From the NCBI GenBank assembly GCA_024654525.1, contig JANLHI010000031.1, forward strand, positions 1-64,000: 64,000 bases of DNA, given 5' to 3'. Of this stretch, positions 22,244 to 32,100 are shown piece after piece. The translations under genes and the position numbers were made by a program. Each line of letters starts with the position of its first letter. The stretch's first letter is position 1. The notes under the pieces were generated by a model that was given only the letters and a program-made list of their open reading frames with translations, had not been told where the DNA came from and did not search any database. The DNA comes from Patescibacteria group bacterium (GTDB lineage: Bacteria > Patescibacteria > Paceibacteria > UBA6257 > 2-01-FULL-56-20).

Positions 22244-22348
22244 GTTCGGATGTCGGACTTTGGAGGTCAGATTTCGGATGACGGATTTCAGATTTTTTTT
22301 CTGACATCCGATTTCTGAGATCTGATATCTGAAATCCGATGTCTGAAC
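22244..22348 (+). repeat. 23S insertion 5 (CGGATNTCAGAT family, compound)
   Basis: TTCGGATGTCGGACTTTGG, GGTCAGATTTCGGATGACGG and a complementary half ending GAAATCCGATGTCTGAA. The extra internal unit makes it longer than the other copies. Located in the helix-63 region. Confidence 0.85.
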
Positions 22349-23181
22349 TGGGCCGCAGCGAAAGTATCTCTGGCGACTGTTTACCAAAAACACAGCTCCC
22401 TGCGAACTCGCAAGAGGATGTATAGGGGGTGACACCTGACCGATGCGAGAAGGTCAAACTTGGGGGTAGTGCGCCGCAAGGCGTATGGCTCACCGAGCGA
22501 AGCCCTCGTCAATGTCAGCGATAACTATAATCGTTCTAAGGTAGCGCAATTCCTTTTCGGGTAAGTTCCGAAGCGCACGAAAGGTGTAACGACCGGAGAA
22601 CTGTCTCAGCGGCACGCTCGGCGAAAATGCGATTCCCGTGAAGACGCGGGATACCTGCAGCAAGACGAAAAGACCCCGGAAGCTTTACTGCAGCCTGGTA
22701 TTGGCGTTAGGGTCTTAATGCGTAGCGTAGTGGGGAGGATTTGAAGCTTCGATTTCGGTCGGAGTGGATCCGTCAATGAAACACCCATCTTTAAGTCTTT
22801 AACGTCTAACCTCGACGGCAAAAACGTCGCGGAACAGTGCTTGGTAGGTAGTTTAAATGGGGCGTTTTCCTCCCAAAGAGTAACGGAGGAGTTTATTAAG
22901 GTCGGCTTAGCCCGGATGGAAATCGGGCAGGACGTGTAAACGCACAAGCCGGCTTGACTGCAAGACCTACAAGTCGCGCAGACGCGAAAGCGGAAGTTAG
23001 TGAACCGACCATTCTTTATAGAAAGGTGGGAGACAACGGATAAAAGCTACTCCGGGGATAACAGGCTGGTTTCGTCCGAGCGTTCATAGCGACGACGAAG
23101 CTCGGCACCTCGATGTCGGCTCGCCCTAGCGCGGGGGTGGAGAAGCTCCCAAGCGTTTGGCTGTTCGCCAATTAAAAGGGC

Positions 23182-23226
<45 letters not shown>

Positions 23227-23344
23227 TGCTGCAGGCGTTTACACTTGAGGGGAGTTGGCCCTAGTACGAGAGGACCGGGCTGAACGTACCTCTGGTCTAC
23301 CGGCTTTGTTACCAAATGAACCGCCGGGTAGCTATGTACGGAAG

Positions 23345-23378
<34 letters not shown>

Positions 23379-23497
23379 ACCCCAAGATTAGGTGTTGTCC
23401 GTAAGGACGAGGTCCGTGGAAGACTACCACGTTGATAGGCTCTAGGTGTAAGGCCCGTAAGGGCTTAAGCCGAGGAGTACTAATGACCTAGCTCAAA

Positions 23498-23575
23498 TTT
23501 CGGATTTCGGACTTTAGGTTTCGGATGTTAGATTATTTTTAATATTCGGAACCTGAAGTTTTGATATTTGATAAT
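23498..23575 (+). repeat. CGGATNTCAGAT-type hairpin on the 3' side of 23S
   Basis: ATTTCGGATTTCGGACTT, TTTCGGATGTTAGATT and a weaker returning arm. A degenerate member of the same family just after the mature 3' end. The 3' processing arm CCATCCCAATGCTGA follows at 23591-23605. The rest of the spacer to the 5S gene holds no tRNA. Confidence 0.65.
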
Positions 23576-23748
23576 GCTGGATCCAACCAGCCATCCCAAT
23601 GCTGATTATGCGTTACCGGAGTTCCGTATTTCGGAATAAAGGTAAGACTTGCAATGCGAGAATTCAGAAACTATACAAAGAATCTGAATTTCTAAAATGT
23701 GTACGATGACAAGTATTGTTTTCGGATGCTCATATAAAGAGTTTTTAT

Positions 23749-23866
23749 TTGCTGGTGTTTTACTCGTGTGTGCCCTACCTCTTCCCATTCCGAACAGAGA
23801 AGTAAAAGCACGCGAGCTCGATGATACTCGTCCCCTCGGGGATTGGGAAAGTAGAGTACGCCGGCA
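23749..23866 (+). rRNA. 5S ribosomal RNA
   Basis: About 118 nt. Terminal stem TTGCTGGTG / CGCCGGCA, loop B-C region CCCTACCTCTTCCCATTCCG, CGAACAGAGAAGTAAAAGC and the loop E-D part CCCCTCGGGGATTGGG followed by AGTAGAGTACGCC. It is flanked by similar ATATAAA-(G)AGTTTTTATTTG words at 23733-23750 and ATATAAAAGCTCTTTTTTTATTTG at 23866-23890; the second, T-rich copy probably terminates the operon. Confidence 0.93.
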
Positions 23867-23975
23867 TATAAAAGCTCTTTTTTTATTTGTGTATTTCTCG
23901 TACTACAAAAACGGTGCCAGTATCATGAGGAAAATTGAGTTATCAGTGCAGTTTCTTCTTGTGAAAAAGTAGTTT

Positions 23976-26033
23976 TTATTTTGGAATTGTTTTGCCGTAG
24001 TAGTCGTTTTCAAGAATTTTTGCAGAATAGGTGAATTCGTTGGCAACTACATCATTGATTGTTTTTTCGTACGCAGTATCTTCACGCCCATCATCGGATG
24101 CAATCGTTGAATTATATTTTTCTTTGTCTGTGATCCAACTTCGATTTAAGAAAATGACGAGTGGAGAGGCATCAGAGAATACGTCTCTTCCCATAAGGAG
24201 TCGGGAGTCATACTCCAGCCCGAATAAGTTTGATATTGTGGGGAGAATATCCAACGTTGAGACAGGCGTATCTATCGTGACAATATCCATTCCTTTTTTC
24301 CAAAGAATAAAAACACTTTTATACAACTCAAAGTTTTCTTCTACAGTGTGTCCTGCAAGTTCGTCGATGGATTCCTTGGGGAGGCCGTAGGGGTAGTGGT
24401 CGTTTACGAGGGCAATCACGGTATTGTCTAGGACTCCTGCTTTTTCGAGTTTTTCGATGAGTGATTGTATCGCAAACTCAAGCTCAAGATTTGCGGCAAT
24501 ATACGCTCGCGAAGCTTCGGAGTAGGGAAGTTGTTCCACTGCGGATTTGTTTTTTGCCGAGATATAATTGCCGTAGAAGTTGTAATTCATATGTCCACTC
24601 ATTGTCATATAGTAAGTGTGAAACGGTTGCGTACTGGTGACTATATAGTCATTCGCGGTAACTTCAATCATTTCCAGGTCGGATTCAGGCCATGTTTTTC
24701 TCACACGTAAGCCATTTCCGATTCCTTTGTAGTCATATCCAAGATTGGGCATTGAAACATTTCTGCCATAATATGTGTAGGTATGATTGTGAAACGCTTT
24801 GGTAAGATAACCGAGTTTTTTAAATTGGTTTCCAAGTGCAAAGGGAAGATAATTTTTTGCCGATTGCAACATGCTCCAGACACCTGATTTTGGAAGAAGT
24901 CCCATATCGCTTACATATTCACCGTCGGATGTGCTTACTCCCCACACCGGGTTATAAAAATTGTTGAATACGAAACCCTCGTGCGACATTGCATAGAGCG
25001 TCGGGGTTAGTGTGGGGTCCATTGCATACGGAGAAAAAGATTCGGCGACTATAAAAATCAGATTATTTCCTTCAAACATGCCGGTACGGCTGTTTTTTTT
25101 CTCCGGCACAATAGAGGAAAAATATGTATGCATATCACGAATTGTTGGATTATTTTCTTGATCAATCAATTCTTTAAAATCAATATCCAGTATGTTGTGT
25201 GTTGAAGAAGAAATAGCTTCAGCTACGGGTGGAGTTGTGGGAATTTCGATATCTGATGTGATGCCTTTCTCTTTTTTTTCTTCAAATCCAAAGGCAAGTC
25301 GCATAAGATCGAGGCGCATGGTAGTGAGGACTCCCAGCTCTCGCACCGAAAGCTCCGGCGATGCGATGTTGTAATACACCGCATATTGAGAGAAATTTTT
25401 TTCTTGCGTAGCGTGTATCCCTAGTATGGTGGCAATATAGCTTATCACACCAATGAGTAATACTCCGAAAAATATTTGCGGTTTCGGACGGGAAAGTCGT
25501 AGGTGTTTCCCGAAAAACAACAAAAACAAAATCGGAAGGAAAAAGAGAAAAATTGCGGCGCTATTTTTAAGAATTGCCGATTTGATAACATCCAAAAATT
25601 GAAGCGCACCCTCGGCGCCAATAAGAGAGTAAAGAGGAAAGGGAGTGTGGAAGGTGTAATGGTAAATCAGCTGTCCGCCGTACATCAGTATTAAGAAGAG
25701 CGTGATGAGCACGGCTACGATCTTATTTATTCTTTTCGAGAAGAGAACAGACAGAAGGAAAAAAACTGTGGCTGCGGGTAGCGAGAATAATACTGCAAAA
25801 ATATAGTCGGTGTTTATATTCCCGAACGTCCATAATCCGTACACAAGTTCAAAGTAGGATATGCTTACCGCAAAAAAAATAAAAAGCCCATAATGAGAAA
25901 AAAGAGTGGGCGGTTTTAGTGGCGGGTCGGGAATCGGTGAGGAGATACTCAATGGGTTATTTTCCGTCATGTGAGAAAGAGTATCAGGGTGAATTATTGC
26001 TTTCATTCTACTGCGTATTAAGTTTATATTCAA
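23976..26033 (-). CDS. LtaS-like phosphoglycerol transferase (sulfatase fold)
   Basis: 685 aa. About five transmembrane helices lie between residues 47 and 205, followed by an extracytoplasmic alkaline-phosphatase/sulfatase domain. Metal-site and catalytic features resemble lipoteichoic acid synthase: E331 in IFIVAESFSPY, T368 in GVSTSDGEY (the position of the LtaS nucleophile Thr), FHNHTYTYYGRN, MTMSGHMNYNF and LVNDHYPYGLP. LtaS-type enzymes transfer glycerol phosphate, or phosphoethanolamine in relatives, from lipid to an acceptor outside the membrane. Acceptor here unknown. It is a single gene converging on the rRNA operon. ATGs at residues 10 and 22 are alternative starts. Confidence 0.8.
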   Translation of the reverse strand: MNINLIRSRMKAIIHPDTLSHMTENNPLSISSPIPDPPLKPPTLFSHYGLFIFFAVSISYFELVYGLWTFGNINTDYIFAVLFSLPAATVFFLLSVLFSKRINKIVAVLITLFLILMYGGQLIYHYTFHTPFPLYSLIGAEGALQFLDVIKSAILKNSAAIFLFFLPILFLLFFGKHLRLSRPKPQIFFGVLLIGVISYIATILGIHATQEKNFSQYAVYYNIASPELSVRELGVLTTMRLDLMRLAFGFEEKKEKGITSDIEIPTTPPVAEAISSSTHNILDIDFKELIDQENNPTIRDMHTYFSSIVPEKKNSRTGMFEGNNLIFIVAESFSPYAMDPTLTPTLYAMSHEGFVFNNFYNPVWGVSTSDGEYVSDMGLLPKSGVWSMLQSAKNYLPFALGNQFKKLGYLTKAFHNHTYTYYGRNVSMPNLGYDYKGIGNGLRVRKTWPESDLEMIEVTANDYIVTSTQPFHTYYMTMSGHMNYNFYGNYISAKNKSAVEQLPYSEASRAYIAANLELEFAIQSLIEKLEKAGVLDNTVIALVNDHYPYGLPKESIDELAGHTVEENFELYKSVFILWKKGMDIVTIDTPVSTLDILPTISNLFGLEYDSRLLMGRDVFSDASPLVIFLNRSWITDKEKYNSTIASDDGREDTAYEKTINDVVANEFTYSAKILENDYYGKTIPK

Positions 26034-26064
26034 AAGCGCATTCTTGTTTTTTAGATATGAAGTG

Positions 26065-26099
26065 CAACACCGCCAAGGGCGCGAGACATGGCGGTGTTG
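26065..26099. repeat. hairpin in a divergent intergenic region
   Basis: CAACACCGCCA (26065-26075) pairs exactly with TGGCGGTGTTG (26089-26099). It lies between the starts of two divergent genes and has no T-run, so it is not an obvious terminator. Confidence 0.5.
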
Positions 26100-26196
26100 A
26101 TGGTGAGGGGGTTCTTCTTCTCATTGATATCTAGTGGGTAATGTCGCAAATTGACTCCCTTTTCATTTTTTCACTTCTTTCTTTACAATTAGACTA

Positions 26197-26967
26197 ATGC
26201 CCCGTTTTTTAAAACAATTTCTCTATGGGATTTTCTACCTTGCTATTTTTATCGGAATTCCCGCCGGGATATACCTTGCGTTTTTAAAACCTGCGCCGAC
26301 ATGTACGGATGGAATACGAAATGGCGATGAGCAGGGGATTGATTGCGGAGGGGTGTGTGTGAAGGCGTGTATCCCCGCCGATATTCTTCCGTTGGAAGCT
26401 CCTGCGGGTATGAGAATTATTCCTCTTGATAACACGCATACTAGTTTTTTTGCGGAAGTGATTAATCCGAATGTCGGTTATGCGGCGACTCGGTTTCGTT
26501 ATGCGGTTACCGTCGAGCGCAAGACGGGATCGAATATGCTATTTTCCGGAACGTCATATATTTATGGTGGTCAAGTGAGAGCGTTGGTTTTCCCTAATTT
26601 GGAGTTGAGCGACAGTGACATTACAAATGTAAAAATTGAATTCAGTGATTCAGAGTGGATTCCTTCGTCGTCATGGATGCGTCCGCAGTTTCGTGTATTG
26701 AACATTGCTACACAGCAAGATCCTCCGGAGGGTGGGGGTACTCTTGTTGCCGAAGGAGAATTGGTTAGTGACGAGGTTATTTCGTTCCCGTCGGTTGAAA
26801 TTGTCGCGGTTTTCATCGGGAGATTTGGTGAAGTGGCGGGCGTGTCTCGTACCGAAGTCTCTTCTGTTTCTCCGGCGATTCCCGTACGATTCACCGTTAC
26901 GCATCCCGATATTTCCGATGTGAATGCGAGTGCGACTCGAATCATGATATCCGCGTTGCGTCCGTAA
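26197..26967 (+). CDS. membrane-anchored extracytoplasmic protein with Cys-rich motif
   Basis: 256 aa. One N-terminal transmembrane helix (about residues 9-29) is followed by CTDGIRNGDEQGIDCGGVCVKAC, here near residues 36-58. This is the C-x-DGxxNxDExGxDCGGxCxxC pattern found in many secreted CPR and DPANN proteins, probably held by disulfides or metal. The remainder is beta-rich (FFAEVINPNVGYAATRFRYAVTV) and resembles an immunoglobulin-like fold. It overlaps nothing and ends 1 nt before rodA, so it is cotranscribed with rodA and mltG and may act in envelope assembly (inference). Confidence 0.65.
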   Translation: MPRFLKQFLYGIFYLAIFIGIPAGIYLAFLKPAPTCTDGIRNGDEQGIDCGGVCVKACIPADILPLEAPAGMRIIPLDNTHTSFFAEVINPNVGYAATRFRYAVTVERKTGSNMLFSGTSYIYGGQVRALVFPNLELSDSDITNVKIEFSDSEWIPSSSWMRPQFRVLNIATQQDPPEGGGTLVAEGELVSDEVISFPSVEIVAVFIGRFGEVAGVSRTEVSSVSPAIPVRFTVTHPDISDVNASATRIMISALRP

Positions 26968-26968
26968 G

Positions 26969-28018
26969 ATGAACATGGGTCTTTTTATTCCTCTTGGCAT
27001 GCTTTTTCTCGGAGGCATGCTTACTATTTCCAGCGTTTCCATGCATCTTTTTTTTCTCCAGCTTTCCTGGTTCGCAATAGGCGCGGTGGTGTTCTTGGCA
27101 TTTTTCTTTTTTGATTGGCGTGCCATATTCAATAATCGGTGGTTTATTCCTTCGTTGTATGTGTTCGGAGTAATATTGCTTGCATTCGTGACTTTTTTTG
27201 GTCCGGTGGTGCGCAATACACGAAGCTGGATTGTCATTGGCCCGTTTAATTTTCAACCGGTGGAGCTTATGAAAATCGCATTCATATTGCTTTTCGCGAG
27301 TTATTTCAGTCGGCGGCATGTCGGTGTGGCGCGGTGGAGTACTATTTTTACTTCATCAATTCTTTTTGTCATTCCGACAGGACTTGTAGCACTGCAACCT
27401 GATCTTGGTTCGGCATTCATCCTTGTGACTATTTGGTTCGGATTTCTTCTCTTTGCCGGATTACCGATGAGGAGAATTATGCTTGCGATACTTGTTTTTG
27501 CCATAGTAGGAACATACGGGTGGTCTCATATTTTCAAAGACTATCAGCGTGAGCGGATTATCAACGTATTTTATCCTGAGCGAAATGTGTTGGGGTTGAA
27601 TTACAGCACGGCGCAGTCGAAGATTGCCATTGGATCGGCGGGATTTTGGGGAAAGGGGTATGGACAGGGAACTCAAACACAGCTTGGATTTTTAACCGAG
27701 CCGGCGAGTGATTTTGCACTTGCCGCACTTATTGAAGAATGGGGTCTTATGGGTGGGCTTGCGATAATAGGTGCGTTTGTCGCATTAGAATTTTGGATTA
27801 TCAGAGTAGGGAGAATCGCGGAGCGTAATTTTGAAACATTCGTATGCGTGGGGATAGCAACGATGTTCGCAATGCAATTTTTGGTAAATGTCGGTTCTAC
27901 ATTGGGATTTATGCCTGTGGTAGGACTTACATTTCCTTTTTTGAGTTATGGGGGATCAAGCTTGGTTGCGGATTTTGCGCTTATTGGTATTGTAAACTCC
28001 ATACGAATACGCGTGTAA
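26969..28018 (+). CDS. rodA: SEDS peptidoglycan polymerase RodA
   Basis: 349 aa, about ten transmembrane segments. SEDS landmarks: RSWIVIGPFNFQPVELMKIAFIL near residues 89-111, ALQPDLGSAFI with the essential Asp, and LGFMPVVGLTFPFLSYGGSS near the C-terminus. FtsW/RodA polymerise lipid II into glycan strands together with a class B PBP. Assignment to RodA rather than FtsW rests on operon context and is tentative. The start follows the preceding stop by 1 nt, and mltG begins 1 nt after its own stop. Confidence 0.9.
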   Translation: MNMGLFIPLGMLFLGGMLTISSVSMHLFFLQLSWFAIGAVVFLAFFFFDWRAIFNNRWFIPSLYVFGVILLAFVTFFGPVVRNTRSWIVIGPFNFQPVELMKIAFILLFASYFSRRHVGVARWSTIFTSSILFVIPTGLVALQPDLGSAFILVTIWFGFLLFAGLPMRRIMLAILVFAIVGTYGWSHIFKDYQRERIINVFYPERNVLGLNYSTAQSKIAIGSAGFWGKGYGQGTQTQLGFLTEPASDFALAALIEEWGLMGGLAIIGAFVALEFWIIRVGRIAERNFETFVCVGIATMFAMQFLVNVGSTLGFMPVVGLTFPFLSYGGSSLVADFALIGIVNSIRIRV

Positions 28019-28019
28019 T

Positions 28020-28997
28020 ATGAATCGATTTTCTGTTGTTCCGCTCAGAATAAAAATAAGTGTTGCCACGGCGATTGTTGCCGGGCTTTTTGTATTTGGA
28101 CTTATGCCGCGTGCATGGGGAGGAGCCCCTGCACAATCATTCGAGATAATGAGAGGAGAAGGGTTTCGGGAAATAGTGGATCGCCTTCGCGATGAACGGC
28201 TTATTCGATCCTCTTTCTCTCTTAAGTTGTACAGTGTTCTTTTTGGTACTGCGTATTCGTTGAAGCCGGGGATGTATCTCATTACTCCCTCAATGAGCGG
28301 GCCGAGAATTCTTAATGTGCTTATTGCGGGTGCGAGAAAAGAAATTCAAGTGGTGGTTCCCGAAGGGAGTTCGATATATGACACCGATTCCATTCTTTCT
28401 ACCGCGGGAGTATTGCCATCCGGAGCGTTTTCGAGTTACACACTAGAGCATCGCCTGGAAGGATATTTGTTTCCTGACACCTATAAGTTTTTTACCGGAA
28501 TGTTTGTAGAAGATGTAGTGGATAAATTTCTCGACAGTTTTAATCGTAAGGCACAGCCCTTGCTTAAGGGAGATGAGTTGCATGCTATGGAGAATTTAAT
28601 TCTTGCGTCTCTTGTCGAAAAGGAGATTCCTTCATATGAAGATAGGCAGATTGTTGCGGGAATCCTCAAAAAAAGAGTTTTGGTACGTATGCCTCTTCAA
28701 GTCGATGCGACTATTTGTTATATCAAAAAACAGCGTGCCGGGAAGCCGACCGATTGTTACCCGCTTTCTCCTCTTGACTTCACAATTGATTCCCCCTACA
28801 ATACGTATCTGCGCATGGGGTTCCCTCCCCAGCCCATAGGAAGTCCTGGCGTTCATGCGATTATGGCGGTACTTGCTCCAAAAGTTTCTCCATATTGGTA
28901 CTACTTGAGCGATCCTTTAACAGAGAAGACCGTTTTTAGTGAGACCCTTGACGAACATGAACAAAATAGGGTTAAATATTTAAAGGTCATGCATTAA
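28020..28997 (+). CDS. mltG: endolytic transglycosylase MltG
   Basis: 325 aa YceG-family protein. An N-terminal membrane helix (residues 10-33) is followed by a LysM-like part (FEIMRGEGFREIVDRLRDERLI) and the catalytic domain with EGYLFPDTYKF, ILASLVEKE (catalytic Glu), LQVDATICYI and SPYNTYLRMGFPPQPIGSPG. MltG cuts nascent glycan strands near the membrane and sets chain length. Placement directly after rodA fits joint control of wall synthesis. Confidence 0.93.
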   Translation: MNRFSVVPLRIKISVATAIVAGLFVFGLMPRAWGGAPAQSFEIMRGEGFREIVDRLRDERLIRSSFSLKLYSVLFGTAYSLKPGMYLITPSMSGPRILNVLIAGARKEIQVVVPEGSSIYDTDSILSTAGVLPSGAFSSYTLEHRLEGYLFPDTYKFFTGMFVEDVVDKFLDSFNRKAQPLLKGDELHAMENLILASLVEKEIPSYEDRQIVAGILKKRVLVRMPLQVDATICYIKKQRAGKPTDCYPLSPLDFTIDSPYNTYLRMGFPPQPIGSPGVHAIMAVLAPKVSPYWYYLSDPLTEKTVFSETLDEHEQNRVKYLKVMH

Positions 28998-29005
28998 GAG
29001 ATAAA

Positions 29006-29036
29006 GGGAAACCCATTCGGGATTTTTCCTTTTTTG
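29006..29036 (+). terminator. probable terminator after mltG
   Basis: GGGAAACCC, ATTC loop, GGGATTTTTCC, then TTTTTT. Imperfect stem with a clear T-run. Confidence 0.55.
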
Positions 29037-29103
29037 CGTCTTGGGTTTGTAAATAAATTCTTGCCTGGCGAATGGCAGGAAATATCAACTTTTTATTTAT
29101 TTT

Positions 29104-32100
29104 ATGCATCAAAAAAAGCTTCCCACGAAAGATTTCTCGAGTTCGAAGCCGTTGGTACAACCGATAAATTTAAATGAGGTACAGCTTGATTCATATAAGT
29201 GGTTTTTAGAAAAGGGACTCGCGGAACTTTTTCGCGAGGCTTCGCCTATTTGTGATCATACCGGAAAAGAAATAGCCCTCTCGTTTGATGGGTATCGTTT
29301 TGACGAGCCAAAGTATGATGAAACGATGGCTCGATATAAAGATGCAACATACGAAGCGGCGTTGCGGGTAAATGTTTCCATTGAGTATCTCAAGACGAAG
29401 CACAAAGAGACTCAGGAGATATATTTTGGAGATTTCCCCATTATGACGGAAAGGGGAACATTTATTATAAACGGAGTTGAGCGCGTGGTGGTGTCTCAGC
29501 TTATTCGTTCCGCGGGAGTGTATTTCACCGCAATACCATGGAGAGGACACAATCTTTTTGGCGCCAAGATTATTCCAAATCGCGGTGCGTGGCTTGAATT
29601 TGAAACCGACATAGACGGTGTTATTGGCGTAAAAATCGACAGGCATCGTAAAACACCCGTGTCCGATCTCCTTCGCGTACTTGGACTTTCGAATGAAGAA
29701 ATGCTCAAGACATTTGAGAATGTCGATACGGGTTCGGTGCGTTATATCGAAAACACACTTAAGAAAGATGTTGCAAAAGACAAAGATGAATCGTATCTCG
29801 AAATTTACAGACGTCTTCGTCCGGGAGATCCTGCAACCGCACAGACTGCAAAGGGACTTGTCGATGGCTTGTTCCAAAGATTTGATCGATATGACTTGGG
29901 CGAAGTAGGTCGGTTTAAAATGAATCAGCGACTCCTTCTTCCCAAAGAAAATGACACTCGTCTTCTTGAGATAAATGATATTGTGGCGATTGTACGTGAG
30001 ATTATTGGTCTTAACAATAATCCCGAGGCGGGGCCGGACGATATTGATCATCTTGGTAACCGTCGCTTGAAAGCGGTGGGGGAATTGTTGCAAGGTCGTC
30101 TCCGGATAGGGCTTGCACGTTTGCGCCGTATCATCCAGGACAGAATGTCAACGCAAGCAAAGGAAGATATTCTTCCCGCACAGCTTATTAATTTCCGTCC
30201 TATCGTAGCGGTGGTGAAGGAATTTTTTGCATCATCTCAATTATCCCAGTTTATGGATCAGGTAAATCCATTGGCGGAGCTTGAGCATAAGCGTCGTATT
30301 TCCGCGCTTGGTCCCGGGGGGCTTACGCGAGAACGAGCGAGTTTCGAAGTTCGTGATGTACACCGTTCTCACTATGGACGTATTTGTCCGATTCAAACAC
30401 CGGAAGGAGCGAATATTGGTCTTATCAACTATTTGGCAAGTTTTGCAAAAATAAATCAGTTTGGATTTCTTGAAGCACCCTATGTGCGTGTGGAGAAGGG
30501 TCGTGTGACGGGTGATGTGGTATGGCTTGATGCGCTTGAAGAGGAGCGCGTGAAAATTACGCATGCGGGTGTGCCTCGCGACGAAAAAGGAAACATCACC
30601 GTATCTTTTGTCGAGGCGCGCGTGAAGGGTGATCCGGGAACTGTGGCATCAAATGAAGTTGACTATATTGATGTGGCTCCTCACGAGTTTATCAGTGTTG
30701 CGACATCTCTTATTCCTTTCTTGCAACACGATGATGCAAACCGTGCGCTTATGGGTAGTAACATGCAACGGCAGGCAGTGGGATCCGTTCGACCACAGGC
30801 TCCCTACGTGGGAACAGGAGAAGAAGAACGTGTTGCACAATATTCCGGATATGTAGTACTTGCTTCCGAAGACGGTACCGTACTTGAAGCGGATGCGACT
30901 CATGTGAAGATGGACTACAAGAAGCTTGGTATTAAAAGCTATACGCTTCAAAAGTTTAAGCGTTCGAATCAATTCACTTGCATTTCGCAACACCCCATCG
31001 TGGTTGCGGGGGATACGGTAAAAAAAGGAGATGTGCTTGTTGATGGCCCTTCTACGGAGAATGGTGTGCTTGCGCTTGGGCAAAATCTTCTTGTTTCGTT
31101 CATGTCGTGGGAAGGTGCAAACTTTGAAGACGCGATTATTCTTTCCGAGCGAGTAGTGCAAAATGACAATTTCTCCTCTATTCATATAGAGGATTATTAT
31201 TGTGATGTTCGTGATACTAAGCTTGGTCCGGAAATTACTACGCCGGATATCCCTAATATTTCTGAAGAAAAACTTCGCAACCTTGATGAAGAAGGAATTG
31301 TGCGTGTTGGTGCGGAGGTAAAAGCGGGTGATATTCTTGTAGGGAAAATTTCTCCGAAAGGAGAAGCGGAACTTACTGCGGAAGAACGCCTTTTGAGAGC
31401 TATTTTTGGAGAGAAGGCGCGCGATGTGAAAGATACATCTCTTACGCTTCCTCATGGAAAGAGAGGGCGTATCGTGAGTATTAAGGTTTTTGATCGTGAG
31501 CAAGGAGATAAATTGGAGCCGGGTATTATCAAACGGATTCAGGTTGAAGTCGCACAACTTCGTAAAGTGCAGGCGGGAGATAAGCTCGCCGGACGTCACG
31601 GAAATAAAGGTGTTATTTCGCAAGTACGTGCAGTTGAAGATATGCCATATCTTCCCGATGGAACTCCGGTTGATATTATTTTGAATCCTCTTGGTGTGGT
31701 GTCGCGTATGAATTTGGGACAGGTACTTGAAACGCATCTTGGTCTCGCTGCTGCGAAACTTGGTTACCGCGCGATAACGCCGGGGTTGGATTCGGCGAGT
31801 GAAGAAGATATCAAGAACGAATTGCGTGCGGCGGGATACCCGGAAGATGGAAAAACCGTGCTTTATGACGGACGTACCGGAAAGCCTTTTGAAAATCGCG
31901 TTTCGGTGGGCGTTATTTATATGTTGAAACTGAACCACCTTATAGAAGACAAGGCGCATGTTCGTTCTATCGGGCCTTACTCGCTTATCACGCAACAGCC
32001 TCTTGGGGGAAAGGCGCAGTTTGGTGGACAGCGTTTCGGAGAAATGGAAGTGTGGGCGCTTGAAGGATATGGCGCTAAACATGTATTGCAGGAAATGCTT

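Noticed and set aside
29206..32082. Long minus-strand open frames opposite rpoBC (up to 477 codons)
   Set aside because: They are antisense frames of a strongly conserved gene, with cysteine/arginine/histidine-rich nonsense composition and no family features.
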